9,065 nucleotides of DNA from NCBI GenBank assembly GCA_051747985.1, contig JBNJGU010000118.1, forward strand, positions 1 to 9,065. The letters are read 5' to 3'. Made by a program: the position numbers and the translations under genes. Position 1 is the first letter of the stretch. Each line of letters begins with the position of its first letter. Source of the stretch: PWQG01 sp051747985 (lineage in GTDB: Bacteria > Pseudomonadota > Gammaproteobacteria > Pseudomonadales > Pseudohongiellaceae). Positions 1 through 6,801 of the stretch are shown here, piece by piece. A model generated the notes under the pieces. It was not told the origin of the DNA, made no database searches, and saw only the letters and a program-made list of their open reading frames with translations.

Positions 1-2988
1 GCCACGCCCACGCTGGTACAGGTCTACACGCAGGCGCCGGGCCTGTCCCCGGTGGATGTGGAGACGTTACTCACCTACCCGGTGGAGATGAGCCTGTACG
101 GCCTGCCGGGGCTGGAGCGCGTCCAGAGTACATCCATCTTCGGCCTGTCGCGGGTCGATGCCTACTTCGAGGATGGTACCGATATCTATTTCGCCCGCCG
201 GCTGGTCAATGAACGTCTGGCCGAGGCCCGGCGCGAGATTCCGCCGGAGATGGGCGAGCCGCAGCTCGGCCCGATCACCAGTGGTCTGGGACGGATCCTG
301 ATGTACACCCTGGAGAATGTGGACGGCGGCAACCACTCCCTGAGTGAGAAACGCACTCTCCAGGACTGGATCGTCAAACCGCAATTGCGCACCGTGCCCG
401 GTGTCACCGGTGTGCTGTCCATCGGCGGCTACGAGAACCAGTACCAGGTCAATGTGGATGCCGGTGCCCTGCGGGCACGCAACCTGGATGTTGGCGATGT
501 GCGCCGTGCCCTGCTGGCCAACAACCGCAATGTCGGCGCCTCCTTCATTCATCGCGGTGGTGAAGAATTCATTGTGCGCGGTCTGGGATGGGTTTCCGCG
601 GGTGATGCGGGGCTGGAGGATCTGCGCGACATCATCATCACGGAACGGGGCGGGGCCCCGGTGTATGTCCGTGATGTGGCAGAGGTGGAATACGGACCGG
701 CCATCCGCCGCGGGGCCCAGATTGCCAATGGCGAGGAATCGGCCGGGGGGTATGTCTTCAAGCTGATCGGCGCCAACACGCAGGAGGTGCTGGAGGCCAC
801 CGAAGCGCGGATCGAGCGGATCAATGCCTCGTTACCCGAGGGACTGGAGCTGCGCGCCTTCTACTCCCAGGGCGAACTGGTGGAGGCGGCGACGGGCACC
901 GTGGAGCAGGCACTGATGATCGGTGCCGTTCTGGTTCTGCTGGTGCTGTACCTGTTTCTGGGCAACCTGCGTTCTACCCTGATCGTCATCGCCAGCGTAC
1001 CGATGGCGGTCCTGATCGCCTTCATCGCCATGCGTCAGGTTGGACTGTCGGCCAATCTCATGAGTCTGGGTGGTCTGGCCATCGGCATCGGCATGATGGT
1101 GGACGGCTCCATTGTCATCATGGAGAACATCTTCCGCCACCGCGCCCGGCGCGGCAGCCGACAGAAGCCGCTCACCCGGCTGGTCAGCGAGGCCGCCCGT
1201 GAAGTCGCCCGGCCCATCGTCTTCGCCGTCAGTATCGTGGTCATCGTTTTCCTGCCGCTGTTCACGCTGGAAGGCGTGGAGGGCAAGCTGTTCTCCCCGG
1301 TGGCCTGGACGATCAGCTTCGCCCTGGCCGGTGCCCTGTTGATGGCCCTGACTCTGGTGCCCGTGCTGGCCAGCCTGGCCTTTGCGCGTGACCGGGACAG
1401 ACCGGTGGTCGAGCCGCGCCTGGTGGCATGGCTGCAACGCCTCTATGCTCCCGTGGTCCATCGTGCCGTGCGCTGGCCGCGCACCGTGATGACTGCAGCC
1501 GTGGCGCTGTTCCTGCTCAGTCTGTCGGCCTTTCCCTTCCTGGGCACCGAATTCGTGCCGACATTGCGGGAAGGGACCTTCCAGGTCCGCTCCACGCTGC
1601 CGCCGGGCGCCAGCCTGGATTCGACCATCGCCTATGGCAAGCGGATCCAGACCGTGTTGAGCGAGTTTCCCGAAGCGAACGGAACCTATTCGCGAGTCGG
1701 GCGTGCCGAGGTCGGGGGCGATCCCGAGCCGGTCAATGTGGTGGCTACCGTGGTGACACTCAAGCCGCTGGAGGACTGGCAATCCGGACGCGACTACGAG
1801 GGACTGCAGTCAGCCATGGCGGAAGCGGTCGAGCATCGGCTGCCGGGTCTGGCGAACAATTTCTCCCAGCCCATCCAGTTGCGCACCGATGAGCTGCTGT
1901 CCGGTGTGCAGGCCCAACTGGTGGCCAGCGTGTTCGGCGAGGATCTCGGTGAACTGGAGCGAGTCGGTCGCGAGATCGAGACCATTGCCGGCAGCGTCAC
2001 GGGTGCCACTGATATCCGCATGCAGCAGCAGGGCGGCAAGCGACAGGTTGTGGTCGAGCCGGACCGGGCCGCGCTGGCCAATTTCGGTATCAGCGTCGAT
2101 GAGGTACTGCAGACGCTGGAACTCGGCGTGGGAGGCCGGCAGGCCGGCCAGGTGTTTGACGGCATCCGCCGCTTCGACATCTTCCTGCGGTTGCAGGAGA
2201 ATCAGCGCGACCGGCTGGACCGGATCCGGGAATTGCCTCTGCGGGCCGCCGATGGTGCCACGCTACCACTGTCCCGTGTGGCGGATGTGAGCACGTACTC
2301 TGGCCCCAAACAGATCTCACGCTCCAATGCCGGGCGTCGACTGTACGTGCAGATGAATGTGCGCGGCCGGGACATGGGCGGCGTGGTACAGGAACTGCGG
2401 CGCAAGGTGAGCGAGCAGGTCGACATGCCGCCCGGCTACTTCGTGGAGTACGGCGGGCAGTTCGAGAACCAGCAGCGGGCCATGCAGCGGCTGATGGTGG
2501 TGGTGCCCGTTACCCTCGGACTGATTTTCCTGCTGCTGTTCAGTGCGTTCCGCAGTCTTCGGTATGCCGCGCTGATTTTCCTCAACGTGCCCTTCGCCAT
2601 CACCGGCGGGATATTTGCCCTGCTGGTCTCCGGTCTCTACCTGTCGGTCCCGGCGGCCGTGGGTTTCATCGCGGTGTTCGGGGTGGCGGTACAGAACGGG
2701 GTGGTGCTGGTCAGCTACATCAATCGTCTGCGCGAGCAGGGCGAGAGCCTGTCGGTGGCCATCATCACCGGGGCCGAACACCGACTTCGCCCCGTGCTGA
2801 TGACGGCGCTGACCGCCATTCTGGGGCTGTTGCCACTGCTGCTGGCGGACGGTCTGGGTGCCAATGTGCAGCGGCCCCTGGCTGCCGTGGTGATCGGCGG
2901 GCTGATCACTTCGACGCTGTTGACCCTGGTGGTGTTGCCAGCCGTCTACCGCTGGTTCGCCGGGCCTGCCCGGGAGGTGTCGGTGTGA
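1..2988 (+). CDS. Heavy-metal RND efflux pump, CzcA/CusA-like inner-membrane subunit (5' partial)
   Basis: Proton-driven inner-membrane pump of the heavy-metal RND family, which works with a periplasmic adaptor and an outer-membrane channel to expel metal ions. The reading frame is open from base 1, so the gene starts outside the window; the GTG at 52 is internal. About 995 residues are visible. Counting visible residues from base 1, the TM4 motif (G-I-G-M-M-V-D-G-S-I-V-I-M-E-N) lies at 362-376, with Asp368 and Glu375 matching Asp408 and Glu415 of CzcA. That offset implies about 40 missing N-terminal residues. The layout is RND-typical: porter region to about 290, TM2-TM6 at about 302-455, TM7 near 495-515, second porter region to about 825, then TM8-TM12. 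Asp402 of CzcA is replaced by Gly. The three CusA copper-binding methionine positions are Val529, Val580 and Glu631, and the stretch around Glu631 (E-L-L-S-G-V) resembles CzcA. I infer a divalent cation substrate, not Cu(I)/Ag(I). A CDF gene follows 40 bp downstream. Family certain; substrate not. Confidence 0.95.
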   Translation, partial: ATPTLVQVYTQAPGLSPVDVETLLTYPVEMSLYGLPGLERVQSTSIFGLSRVDAYFEDGTDIYFARRLVNERLAEARREIPPEMGEPQLGPITSGLGRILMYTLENVDGGNHSLSEKRTLQDWIVKPQLRTVPGVTGVLSIGGYENQYQVNVDAGALRARNLDVGDVRRALLANNRNVGASFIHRGGEEFIVRGLGWVSAGDAGLEDLRDIIITERGGAPVYVRDVAEVEYGPAIRRGAQIANGEESAGGYVFKLIGANTQEVLEATEARIERINASLPEGLELRAFYSQGELVEAATGTVEQALMIGAVLVLLVLYLFLGNLRSTLIVIASVPMAVLIAFIAMRQVGLSANLMSLGGLAIGIGMMVDGSIVIMENIFRHRARRGSRQKPLTRLVSEAAREVARPIVFAVSIVVIVFLPLFTLEGVEGKLFSPVAWTISFALAGALLMALTLVPVLASLAFARDRDRPVVEPRLVAWLQRLYAPVVHRAVRWPRTVMTAAVALFLLSLSAFPFLGTEFVPTLREGTFQVRSTLPPGASLDSTIAYGKRIQTVLSEFPEANGTYSRVGRAEVGGDPEPVNVVATVVTLKPLEDWQSGRDYEGLQSAMAEAVEHRLPGLANNFSQPIQLRTDELLSGVQAQLVASVFGEDLGELERVGREIETIAGSVTGATDIRMQQQGGKRQVVVEPDRAALANFGISVDEVLQTLELGVGGRQAGQVFDGIRRFDIFLRLQENQRDRLDRIRELPLRAADGATLPLSRVADVSTYSGPKQISRSNAGRRLYVQMNVRGRDMGGVVQELRRKVSEQVDMPPGYFVEYGGQFENQQRAMQRLMVVVPVTLGLIFLLLFSAFRSLRYAALIFLNVPFAITGGIFALLVSGLYLSVPAAVGFIAVFGVAVQNGVVLVSYINRLREQGESLSVAIITGAEHRLRPVLMTALTAILGLLPLLLADGLGANVQRPLAAVVIGGLITSTLLTLVVLPAVYRWFAGPAREVSV

Positions 2989-3028
2989 CATACTGCACTT
3001 CACGCGCATCGGGGGAGCAGGACAGTCG

Positions 3029-3922
3029 ATGAGTGAATCAGGACATGGCCAGCAGCATCATAACCCGTCCGGGCGTATTGGCCTGGTGTTCTTCCTGAAT
3101 GCGGGCTTCACGGTGATCGAGTTCGTCGGCGGCTGGCTGACCAACAGCACCGCCATCATGGCCGATGCCGTGCATGACCTCGGTGATACGCTGTCGATCG
3201 GCAGTGCCTGGCTGCTGGCCCGCCTGGGTGAGCGTTCACCGGACGACAGCTTCACTTACGGGTATCGCCGGTTGTCGCTGTTCGGTGCGCTGCTCAACAG
3301 CCTGGTGCTGGTCGGCGCCTCCGTCTGGGTCCTGGGCGAGGCGGTGCCGCGGCTGTTCGATCCGGTCATGCCTCATGCGCAGGGCATGCTGGGGCTGGCG
3401 GTACTGGGTGTCATCGTCAATGGCGTGGCCGCCTGGCGGCTGAGCGAAGGTCGGACGCTGAACGAGCGCGTACTGAACTGGCATCTGCTGGAGGATGTGC
3501 TGGGGTGGGTGGCCGTGTTGGTGGTCGCCATCGCGCTGCAGTTTGTGGACTGGCCGATCCTGGACCCGCTGCTGTCGATCGGTTTCACCCTGTTCATTCT
3601 GGCCAATGTGGTCCGGATGCTCTGGTCGACGGGGCGTCTGTTTTTCCAGGCCGTGCCGGACCGCACGATGCAGCGGGAGATCCGCCAGACCCTGCTGGCG
3701 CTGGACGACGTGGACGAGGTGCACCACCTGCACCTGTGGTCACTGGACGGTGAGCATCATGTGCTGACCGCCCATCTCGTGGTCCCGGGTGAGTTGCCGG
3801 GGACACGGTACAACGCCATCAAGCAGGACGTCGCCGCGGCGCTGGAGCCGTACAGCCTGGCCCATACCACGATCGAGCTGGAAGCGGAGCAGGAGTTCTG
3901 CCGCGATGATACAGTGGTCTAG
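3029..3922 (+). CDS. Cation diffusion facilitator (CzcD/ZitB-like metal/proton antiporter)
   Basis: Inner-membrane exporter that moves Zn(II) or a similar divalent metal from cytoplasm to periplasm in exchange for protons. The 297-residue protein has the full CDF plan. The N-terminus has a short His-rich stretch (G-H-G-Q-Q-H-H). Six membrane segments follow at about 17-37, 42-66, 84-107, 118-137, 147-171 and 177-199, then a cytoplasmic domain from about 205. The transport site is visible as H-x3-D in TM2 (His49, Asp53) and H-x3-D in TM5 (His152, Asp156). His at the first position is known from zinc-selective CDFs; CDFs that also carry cadmium tend to have Asp there. The C-terminal domain has the V-H-H-L-H-L-W-S-L-D-G strand typical of the family. 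ATG is preceded by GGGGGAG about 12 bp upstream. The gene lies 40 bp after the RND pump on the same strand, so co-transcription is likely. Metal specificity is inferred. Confidence 0.95.
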   Translation: MSESGHGQQHHNPSGRIGLVFFLNAGFTVIEFVGGWLTNSTAIMADAVHDLGDTLSIGSAWLLARLGERSPDDSFTYGYRRLSLFGALLNSLVLVGASVWVLGEAVPRLFDPVMPHAQGMLGLAVLGVIVNGVAAWRLSEGRTLNERVLNWHLLEDVLGWVAVLVVAIALQFVDWPILDPLLSIGFTLFILANVVRMLWSTGRLFFQAVPDRTMQREIRQTLLALDDVDEVHHLHLWSLDGEHHVLTAHLVVPGELPGTRYNAIKQDVAAALEPYSLAHTTIELEAEQEFCRDDTVV

Positions 3923-3923
3923 A

Positions 3924-3964
3924 GGGCCAGGCGGATGACAAGGCGATGATCAGCCGCCTGGCCC
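3924..3964. terminator. Inverted repeat between convergent genes, possible bidirectional terminator
   Basis: GGGCCAGGCGG (3924-3934) is perfectly complementary to CCGCCTGGCCC (3954-3964), an 11-bp GC-rich stem with a 19-nt loop. It starts 2 bp after the CDF stop codon and ends 8 bp before the coaBC stop codon, where a shared terminator of two convergent genes would sit. Neither side has a U-tract, so it is not a textbook intrinsic terminator; it may instead block read-through or stabilise 3' ends. Confidence 0.55.
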
Positions 3965-3972
3965 ACCAGGTC

Positions 3973-5202
3973 TCAGCCTTCGTTCCGGCGATCCAGTCGT
4001 TCGCGGATCAGTGCCAGCATCTCGCGCGCCACCGCCGTCTTGCTGGCCGGCCCCAGCGTCCGGCTGTCTTCCCGCCAGATGGCGGTGGCACGGATGCTGT
4101 CGGCGTGGAAGGTCTCGGTGGCGTGGTTGGCGAACAGCAGGTCCAGGCCCTTGCGCTGCATTTTCTCGCGGCCGTATTCCTCGACGTTCCGCGTCTCGGC
4201 CGCAAAGCCGGCTACAAAAGGCCGGTTCTCCAGCGTGGCCACCCGGCTGATGATGTCGGGATTGCGGACCAGTTCCAGGGTCAGCCGTTCGGCCGATTTC
4301 TTGATCTTGTCGTTGGTCACATCGGCCGGCCGGTAGTCGGCCACCGCGGCCACGCCGATGAACACATCGCAGGGATCACAGTGCGTCAGCACCGCCTCGA
4401 GCATGTCCTGCGCACTGGTCACATCGATGCGATTCACACGGTCCGGTGTGGGCAGGTGCACGGGGCCCGCGACCAGGTTCACCGTCGCGCCGGCCTCGGC
4501 GGCGGCTTCGGCCAGGGCGAAGCCCATCTTGCCGGAGCTGTGATTGCTGATGTAGCGCACCGGGTCGATGGCTTCCCTGGTGGGGCCGGCCGTGATGGTG
4601 ATATGCAGGCCGTCCAGGAGGCCGGTATCAAAAAGGCCTGCGGTATGCAGCACCAGGTCCTCCGGTTCCATCATGCGGCCGGGGCCCACCTCGCCGCAGG
4701 CCTGCGGTCCCGAGCCCGGGCCGAGGATGTGGTAGCCGCGCCCGCGCAGGGTGACCAGATTCTGCTGTGTGGCCGCGTCGTCCCACATGCCCTGGTTCAT
4801 GGCCGGTGCCACCGCCACCGGAGCCCGGGTGGCCAGCAGCAGAGTGTTGAGCAGGTCGCCGGCATGGCCCTGCACGGTGCGGGCCAGGAAATCGGCGCTG
4901 GCCGGAGCCACCAGGATGACATCCGCCCAGCGTGCCAGTTCGATATGGCCCATGCCGGCCTCGGCGTCGACGTCCAGCAGATCCAGGTGCACGCGGTGGC
5001 CGGACAGGGCCTGCAGAGTCAGCGGGGTGATGAACTCGGTGGCGGCGCGGGTCATGACCACGCGCACCTCGGCCCCGGCCTTCTGCAGCATCCGGGTCAG
5101 TTCGGCAGACTTGTAGGCGGCGATGCCGCCTGTGATACCGAGCAGGATGCGCTTGTTGTTCAGCCGGGCCGGGCCGGGCGGCTCTGTTGCGGATTGGGAC
5201 AT
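3973..5202 (-). CDS. coaBC: Bifunctional phosphopantothenoylcysteine decarboxylase / phosphopantothenate-cysteine ligase
   Basis: Cytoplasmic enzyme performing two successive steps of coenzyme A synthesis. CoaB joins 4'-phosphopantothenate to cysteine using CTP, and CoaC decarboxylates the product with FMN to give 4'-phosphopantetheine. The 409-residue protein is full length. The CoaC half (about 17-190) shows G-I-T-G-G-I-A-A-Y-K at 22-31, the catalytic His86 (His75 in E. coli), the A-P-A-S-A-D segment at 99-104, P-A-M-N at 133-136, and A-C-G-E at 168-171 with the active-site-lid Cys169. The CoaB half (about 199-400) shows T-A-G-P-T-R-E at 204-210, I-S-N-H-S-S-G-K-M-G at 218-227 and the K-I-K-K lysines at 299-302. 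The ATG at 5202 is supported by AGGGA (5211-5215) about 8 bp upstream. The gene is divergent from radC, as both are neighbours in E. coli. In E. coli dut follows coaBC; here the next gene is the convergent CDF. Confidence 0.98.
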   Translation of the reverse strand: MSQSATEPPGPARLNNKRILLGITGGIAAYKSAELTRMLQKAGAEVRVVMTRAATEFITPLTLQALSGHRVHLDLLDVDAEAGMGHIELARWADVILVAPASADFLARTVQGHAGDLLNTLLLATRAPVAVAPAMNQGMWDDAATQQNLVTLRGRGYHILGPGSGPQACGEVGPGRMMEPEDLVLHTAGLFDTGLLDGLHITITAGPTREAIDPVRYISNHSSGKMGFALAEAAAEAGATVNLVAGPVHLPTPDRVNRIDVTSAQDMLEAVLTHCDPCDVFIGVAAVADYRPADVTNDKIKKSAERLTLELVRNPDIISRVATLENRPFVAGFAAETRNVEEYGREKMQRKGLDLLFANHATETFHADSIRATAIWREDSRTLGPASKTAVAREMLALIRERLDRRNEG

Positions 5203-5252
5203 GCGACGGTTCCCTGATGCTGCGGATGTTGGCCTTCTGATGCGCGGAGGCT

Positions 5253-5275
5253 ATTGCGGCGCATTGTAACGCAAT
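5253..5275 (-). promoter_or_regulatory. Candidate coaBC -10 box inside a dyad
   Basis: In the coaBC-radC intergenic region the - strand reads TACAAT at 5268-5263, one mismatch from the sigma-70 -10 consensus and about 60 bp upstream of the coaBC ATG. No convincing -35 box lies 16-18 bp upstream. The box sits inside an inverted repeat, ATTGCG (5253-5258) and CGCAAT (5270-5275) with an 11-bp spacer, which could be an operator. Both assignments are by eye. Confidence 0.35.
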
Positions 5276-5305
5276 CGGGGCGGACAGGCGCGATCCGGCC
5301 GCTTC

Positions 5306-5314
5306 TGCTACCAT
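5306..5314 (+). promoter_or_regulatory. Candidate extended -10 element for radC
   Basis: TGCTACCAT carries the TG of an extended -10 element followed by TACCAT, 40 bp upstream of the radC ATG. I see no good -35 box at 16-18 bp, which extended -10 promoters can tolerate. Confidence 0.3.
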
Positions 5315-5353
5315 TCTTTCGGGGTCTGTAATGCGATTCAGGGAGGAAACGCC

Positions 5354-6034
5354 ATGACCATCAAGAACTGGCCGGAGGCCGAGCGGCCGCGTGAGAAGCT
5401 CCTGGCCGGCGGCGCCACGACGCTGTCCGATGCCGAGTTGCTGGCCATCTTCCTGCGTCATGGTTCGCGGGGCCGGACAGCGGTGGATGTGGCCAGGGAA
5501 CTGCTGACGGCTTTCGGCAGCCTGGGAGGCATCCTGTCCGCCGGCCCGGAACAGTTCTGCGCCCATCCCGGCATGGGCCCCGGCCGATATGTACAGATCA
5601 AGGCCGTGCTGGAGCTGGCGCAGCGGCACATGCGGGAAAAACTGGAGCGCAGCGATGCCCTGACCAGCTCCGAGCTGACCCGCGAGTACCTCCGGGCCCG
5701 GATGCGCGACTATCAACGCGAGGTCTTCACCTGCCTGTACCTGGACAACCAGCACCGCGTCGTGGCGCTGGAGGAGCTGTTCCACGGCACCATCGACGGG
5801 GCCGCGGTCTATCCCCGGGAGGTCGTCAAGCGCTGTCTGCATAACAACGCCGCCGCCGTCATCTTCGCCCACAACCACCCTTCGGGCATCGCCGAGCCCA
5901 GTCAGGCGGATGTCGCCATCACCCGGCGTCTGGGGCAGGCGCTCAACACCATTGACGTGCGGGTGCTGGACCACATGGTGGTGGGGAATGACGAGGTGGT
6001 CTCGTTTGCCGAGCGGGGACTGCTGCCGGCCTGA
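5354..6034 (+). CDS. radC: RadC family JAMM/MPN-domain protein
   Basis: Full-length RadC of 226 residues. The N-terminal part (about 1-100) is the UPF0758 helical region, starting with the typical N-W-P-E-A-E-R-P-R-E-K-L-L. The C-terminal JAMM/MPN metalloprotease-like domain (about 105-226) retains the complete zinc site: Glu140/Glu141 region, His173-x-His175, Ser177 and Asp186 in the H-N-H-P-S-G-x3-P-S-x2-D signature. The family was named as a DNA-repair protein after an E. coli mutation, but that mutation was later attributed to recG and the biochemical role remains unsettled. A strong Shine-Dalgarno AGGGAGGA (5340-5347) lies 6 bp before the ATG and fixes the start. It is divergent from coaBC and followed by rpmBG, the order also found in E. 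coli, so this is the core-genome copy and not one of the radC copies carried on mobile elements. Confidence 0.97.
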   Translation: MTIKNWPEAERPREKLLAGGATTLSDAELLAIFLRHGSRGRTAVDVARELLTAFGSLGGILSAGPEQFCAHPGMGPGRYVQIKAVLELAQRHMREKLERSDALTSSELTREYLRARMRDYQREVFTCLYLDNQHRVVALEELFHGTIDGAAVYPREVVKRCLHNNAAAVIFAHNHPSGIAEPSQADVAITRRLGQALNTIDVRVLDHMVVGNDEVVSFAERGLLPA

Positions 6035-6061
6035 GAAATTGCAGGTTCTCGTGGTTTTCAG

Positions 6062-6090
6062 TTGCCTTCGGGCCGGTATTTTGATATAAA
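6062..6090 (+). promoter_or_regulatory. Sigma-70-type promoter of rpmB-rpmG
   Basis: TTGCCT (-35, 6062-6067) and TATAAA (-10, 6085-6090) are separated by exactly 17 bp. The boxes match the TTGACA/TATAAT consensus at 4 of 6 and 5 of 6 positions. Transcription would begin near 6097 and give a leader of about 60 nt before rpmB. It begins 28 bp after radC and gives the ribosomal genes their own promoter. Confidence 0.75.
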
Positions 6091-6157
6091 ACGCAGCCTT
6101 ATTTCCGGATCAGGCCCGGAAGCACCGGTTTCAGGCAAGAATCAGCGAGGCAGTACA

Positions 6158-6394
6158 ATGGCTAACGTATGTATGGTAACAGGCAAGAAGCCGATTACCG
6201 GCAATAATGTGTCCCATGCGAACAACCGCACGCGGCGCCGTTTTTCCCCCAACATCCAGACACACCGTTTCTGGGTGGAGTCGGAAAAGCGTTTCGTGAA
6301 ACTCAAGCTCTCGACCCGTGGCATGCGCACGATCGACAAGCGGGGTATTGATGCAGTGCTGGTGGACATCCGCAAGCGCGGCATCAGGGTATAA
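6158..6394 (+). CDS. rpmB: 50S ribosomal protein L28
   Basis: Structural protein of the large ribosomal subunit, 78 residues, the same length class as E. coli L28. It begins M-A-N-V-C-M-V-T-G-K-K-P and contains the strongly conserved H-R-F-W-V-E-S-E-K-R-F-V block and the R-G-M-R-T-I-D-K-R-G-I-D block. An upstream in-frame TTG at 6062 would add 32 residues, but that extension runs through the promoter and has no family support. The ATG at 6158 has GAGG (6147-6150) 7 bp upstream and matches the known N-terminus. It has only one cysteine, so it is of the zinc-free type. rpmG starts 27 bp after the stop codon, the usual L28-L33 operon. Confidence 0.98.
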   Translation: MANVCMVTGKKPITGNNVSHANNRTRRRFSPNIQTHRFWVESEKRFVKLKLSTRGMRTIDKRGIDAVLVDIRKRGIRV

Positions 6395-6421
6395 TCGACA
6401 GGATCACAGCGGAGCAGAGCA

Positions 6422-6577
6422 ATGAGAGACAAGATCAGACTGGTATCGTCGGCAGGCACGGGCCACTTCTACACGACGGACAAGAACAAGCGCAACATGC
6501 CGGACAAGATGGAGATCAAGAAGTTTGATCCCGTGGTCCGCAAGCACGTGATCTACAAAGAAGCCAAGATCAAATAG
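6422..6577 (+). CDS. rpmG: 50S ribosomal protein L33
   Basis: Large-subunit ribosomal protein of 51 residues, too short for many automatic ORF cut-offs. It reads M-R-D-K-I-R-L-V-S-S-A-G-T-G-H-F-Y-T-T-D-K-N-K, then K-F-D-P-V-V-R-K-H-V-I-Y-K-E-A-K-I-K. This is nearly the E. coli sequence minus four N-terminal residues, with the C-terminus intact. It contains no cysteine, so it is the zinc-independent form. GGAG (6411-6414) lies 7 bp before the ATG. It is co-transcribed with rpmB. The last G of its TAG stop codon is also the first base of the long palindrome that follows. In E. coli mutM comes next; here a hairpin element and a transposase gene occupy that place. Confidence 0.98.
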   Translation: MRDKIRLVSSAGTGHFYTTDKNKRNMPDKMEIKKFDPVVRKHVIYKEAKIK

Positions 6578-6737
6578 GGTCTCTCTGGTGACAGCGGACT
6601 GCCTCTGCACGGCCTCAGGCACTCATCCGCTGCGTTGCTCCTCTTGCCAAGGGCTACGGCCATTGGCGGCGAGGAGCGTCTTGCGGGCTGAGCGCCTGAG
6701 GCCGTGCAGAGGCAGTCCGCTGTCACCAGAGAGACCC
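6577..6737. repeat. 161-bp long palindromic element with perfect 44-bp terminal arms (MITE- or REP-like)
   Basis: Bases 6577-6620 are perfectly complementary to 6694-6737, a 44-bp inverted repeat without mismatch. The 73-bp interior pairs imperfectly: 6622-6625 with 6689-6692, CCGC 6627-6630 with 6683-6686, GCTCCTC 6637-6643 with GAGGAGC 6671-6677, and GCCAA 6646-6650 with TTGGC 6663-6667. The whole element can therefore fold as one long hairpin. Because the arms are mirror images, short open frames on both strands give nearly the same peptide; I regard these as artefacts. No clear target-site duplication flanks it (CAAATA left, CGGGCC right). It lies between rpmG and an IS200-like transposase gene. 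Structure is seen directly; identity as a mobile element is inferred. Confidence 0.85.
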
Positions 6738-6763
6738 CGGGCCTCACTGTACTGCCGCCCGGG
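6736..6763 (+). terminator. Possible rpmBG terminator hairpin
   Basis: CCCGGGC (6736-6742) pairs with GCCCGGG (6757-6763) around a 14-nt loop, followed only by TCTTG and not by a true U-tract. It overlaps the last 2 bp of the long palindrome and lies between the convergent rpmG and transposase genes. It may be the operon's original terminator displaced by the palindrome. Confidence 0.4.
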
Positions 6764-6801
6764 TCTTGACCAAGTCCGGGCACGCTTCTTCTTACTTCCT
6801 G

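Noticed and set aside
52..54. GTG at 52 as the start of the RND pump
   Set aside because: The frame is open back to base 1 and the upstream codons encode conserved RND residues (Val-Gln-Val-Tyr-Thr-Gln-Ala-Pro-Gly), so the true start lies before the window.
3946..5217. 423-codon open frame on the + strand opposite coaBC
   Set aside because: It is an antisense shadow of coaBC: His/Gly/Gln-rich composition, no recognisable domain, and the opposite strand encodes a full, motif-complete CoaBC.
4628..5974. 448-codon - strand frame spanning coaBC, the intergenic promoter region and radC
   Set aside because: It runs through two well-supported genes in other frames and across their shared promoter; GC-rich DNA leaves such frames open by chance.
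6033..6050. Small hairpin GAGAA / TTCTC right after radC
   Set aside because: A 5-bp AU-rich stem with no adjoining U-run is too weak to call a terminator.
6062..6157. N-terminal extension of L28 from an upstream TTG
   Set aside because: The TTG is the start of the -35 box, and L28 proteins begin at the ATG at 6158, which has its own Shine-Dalgarno.
6390..6395. Perfect TATAAT at the end of rpmB, as a separate rpmG promoter
   Set aside because: The nearest -35-like sequence, TGGACA at 6363-6368, would leave a 21-bp spacer, too long; rpmG is explained by co-transcription with rpmB.
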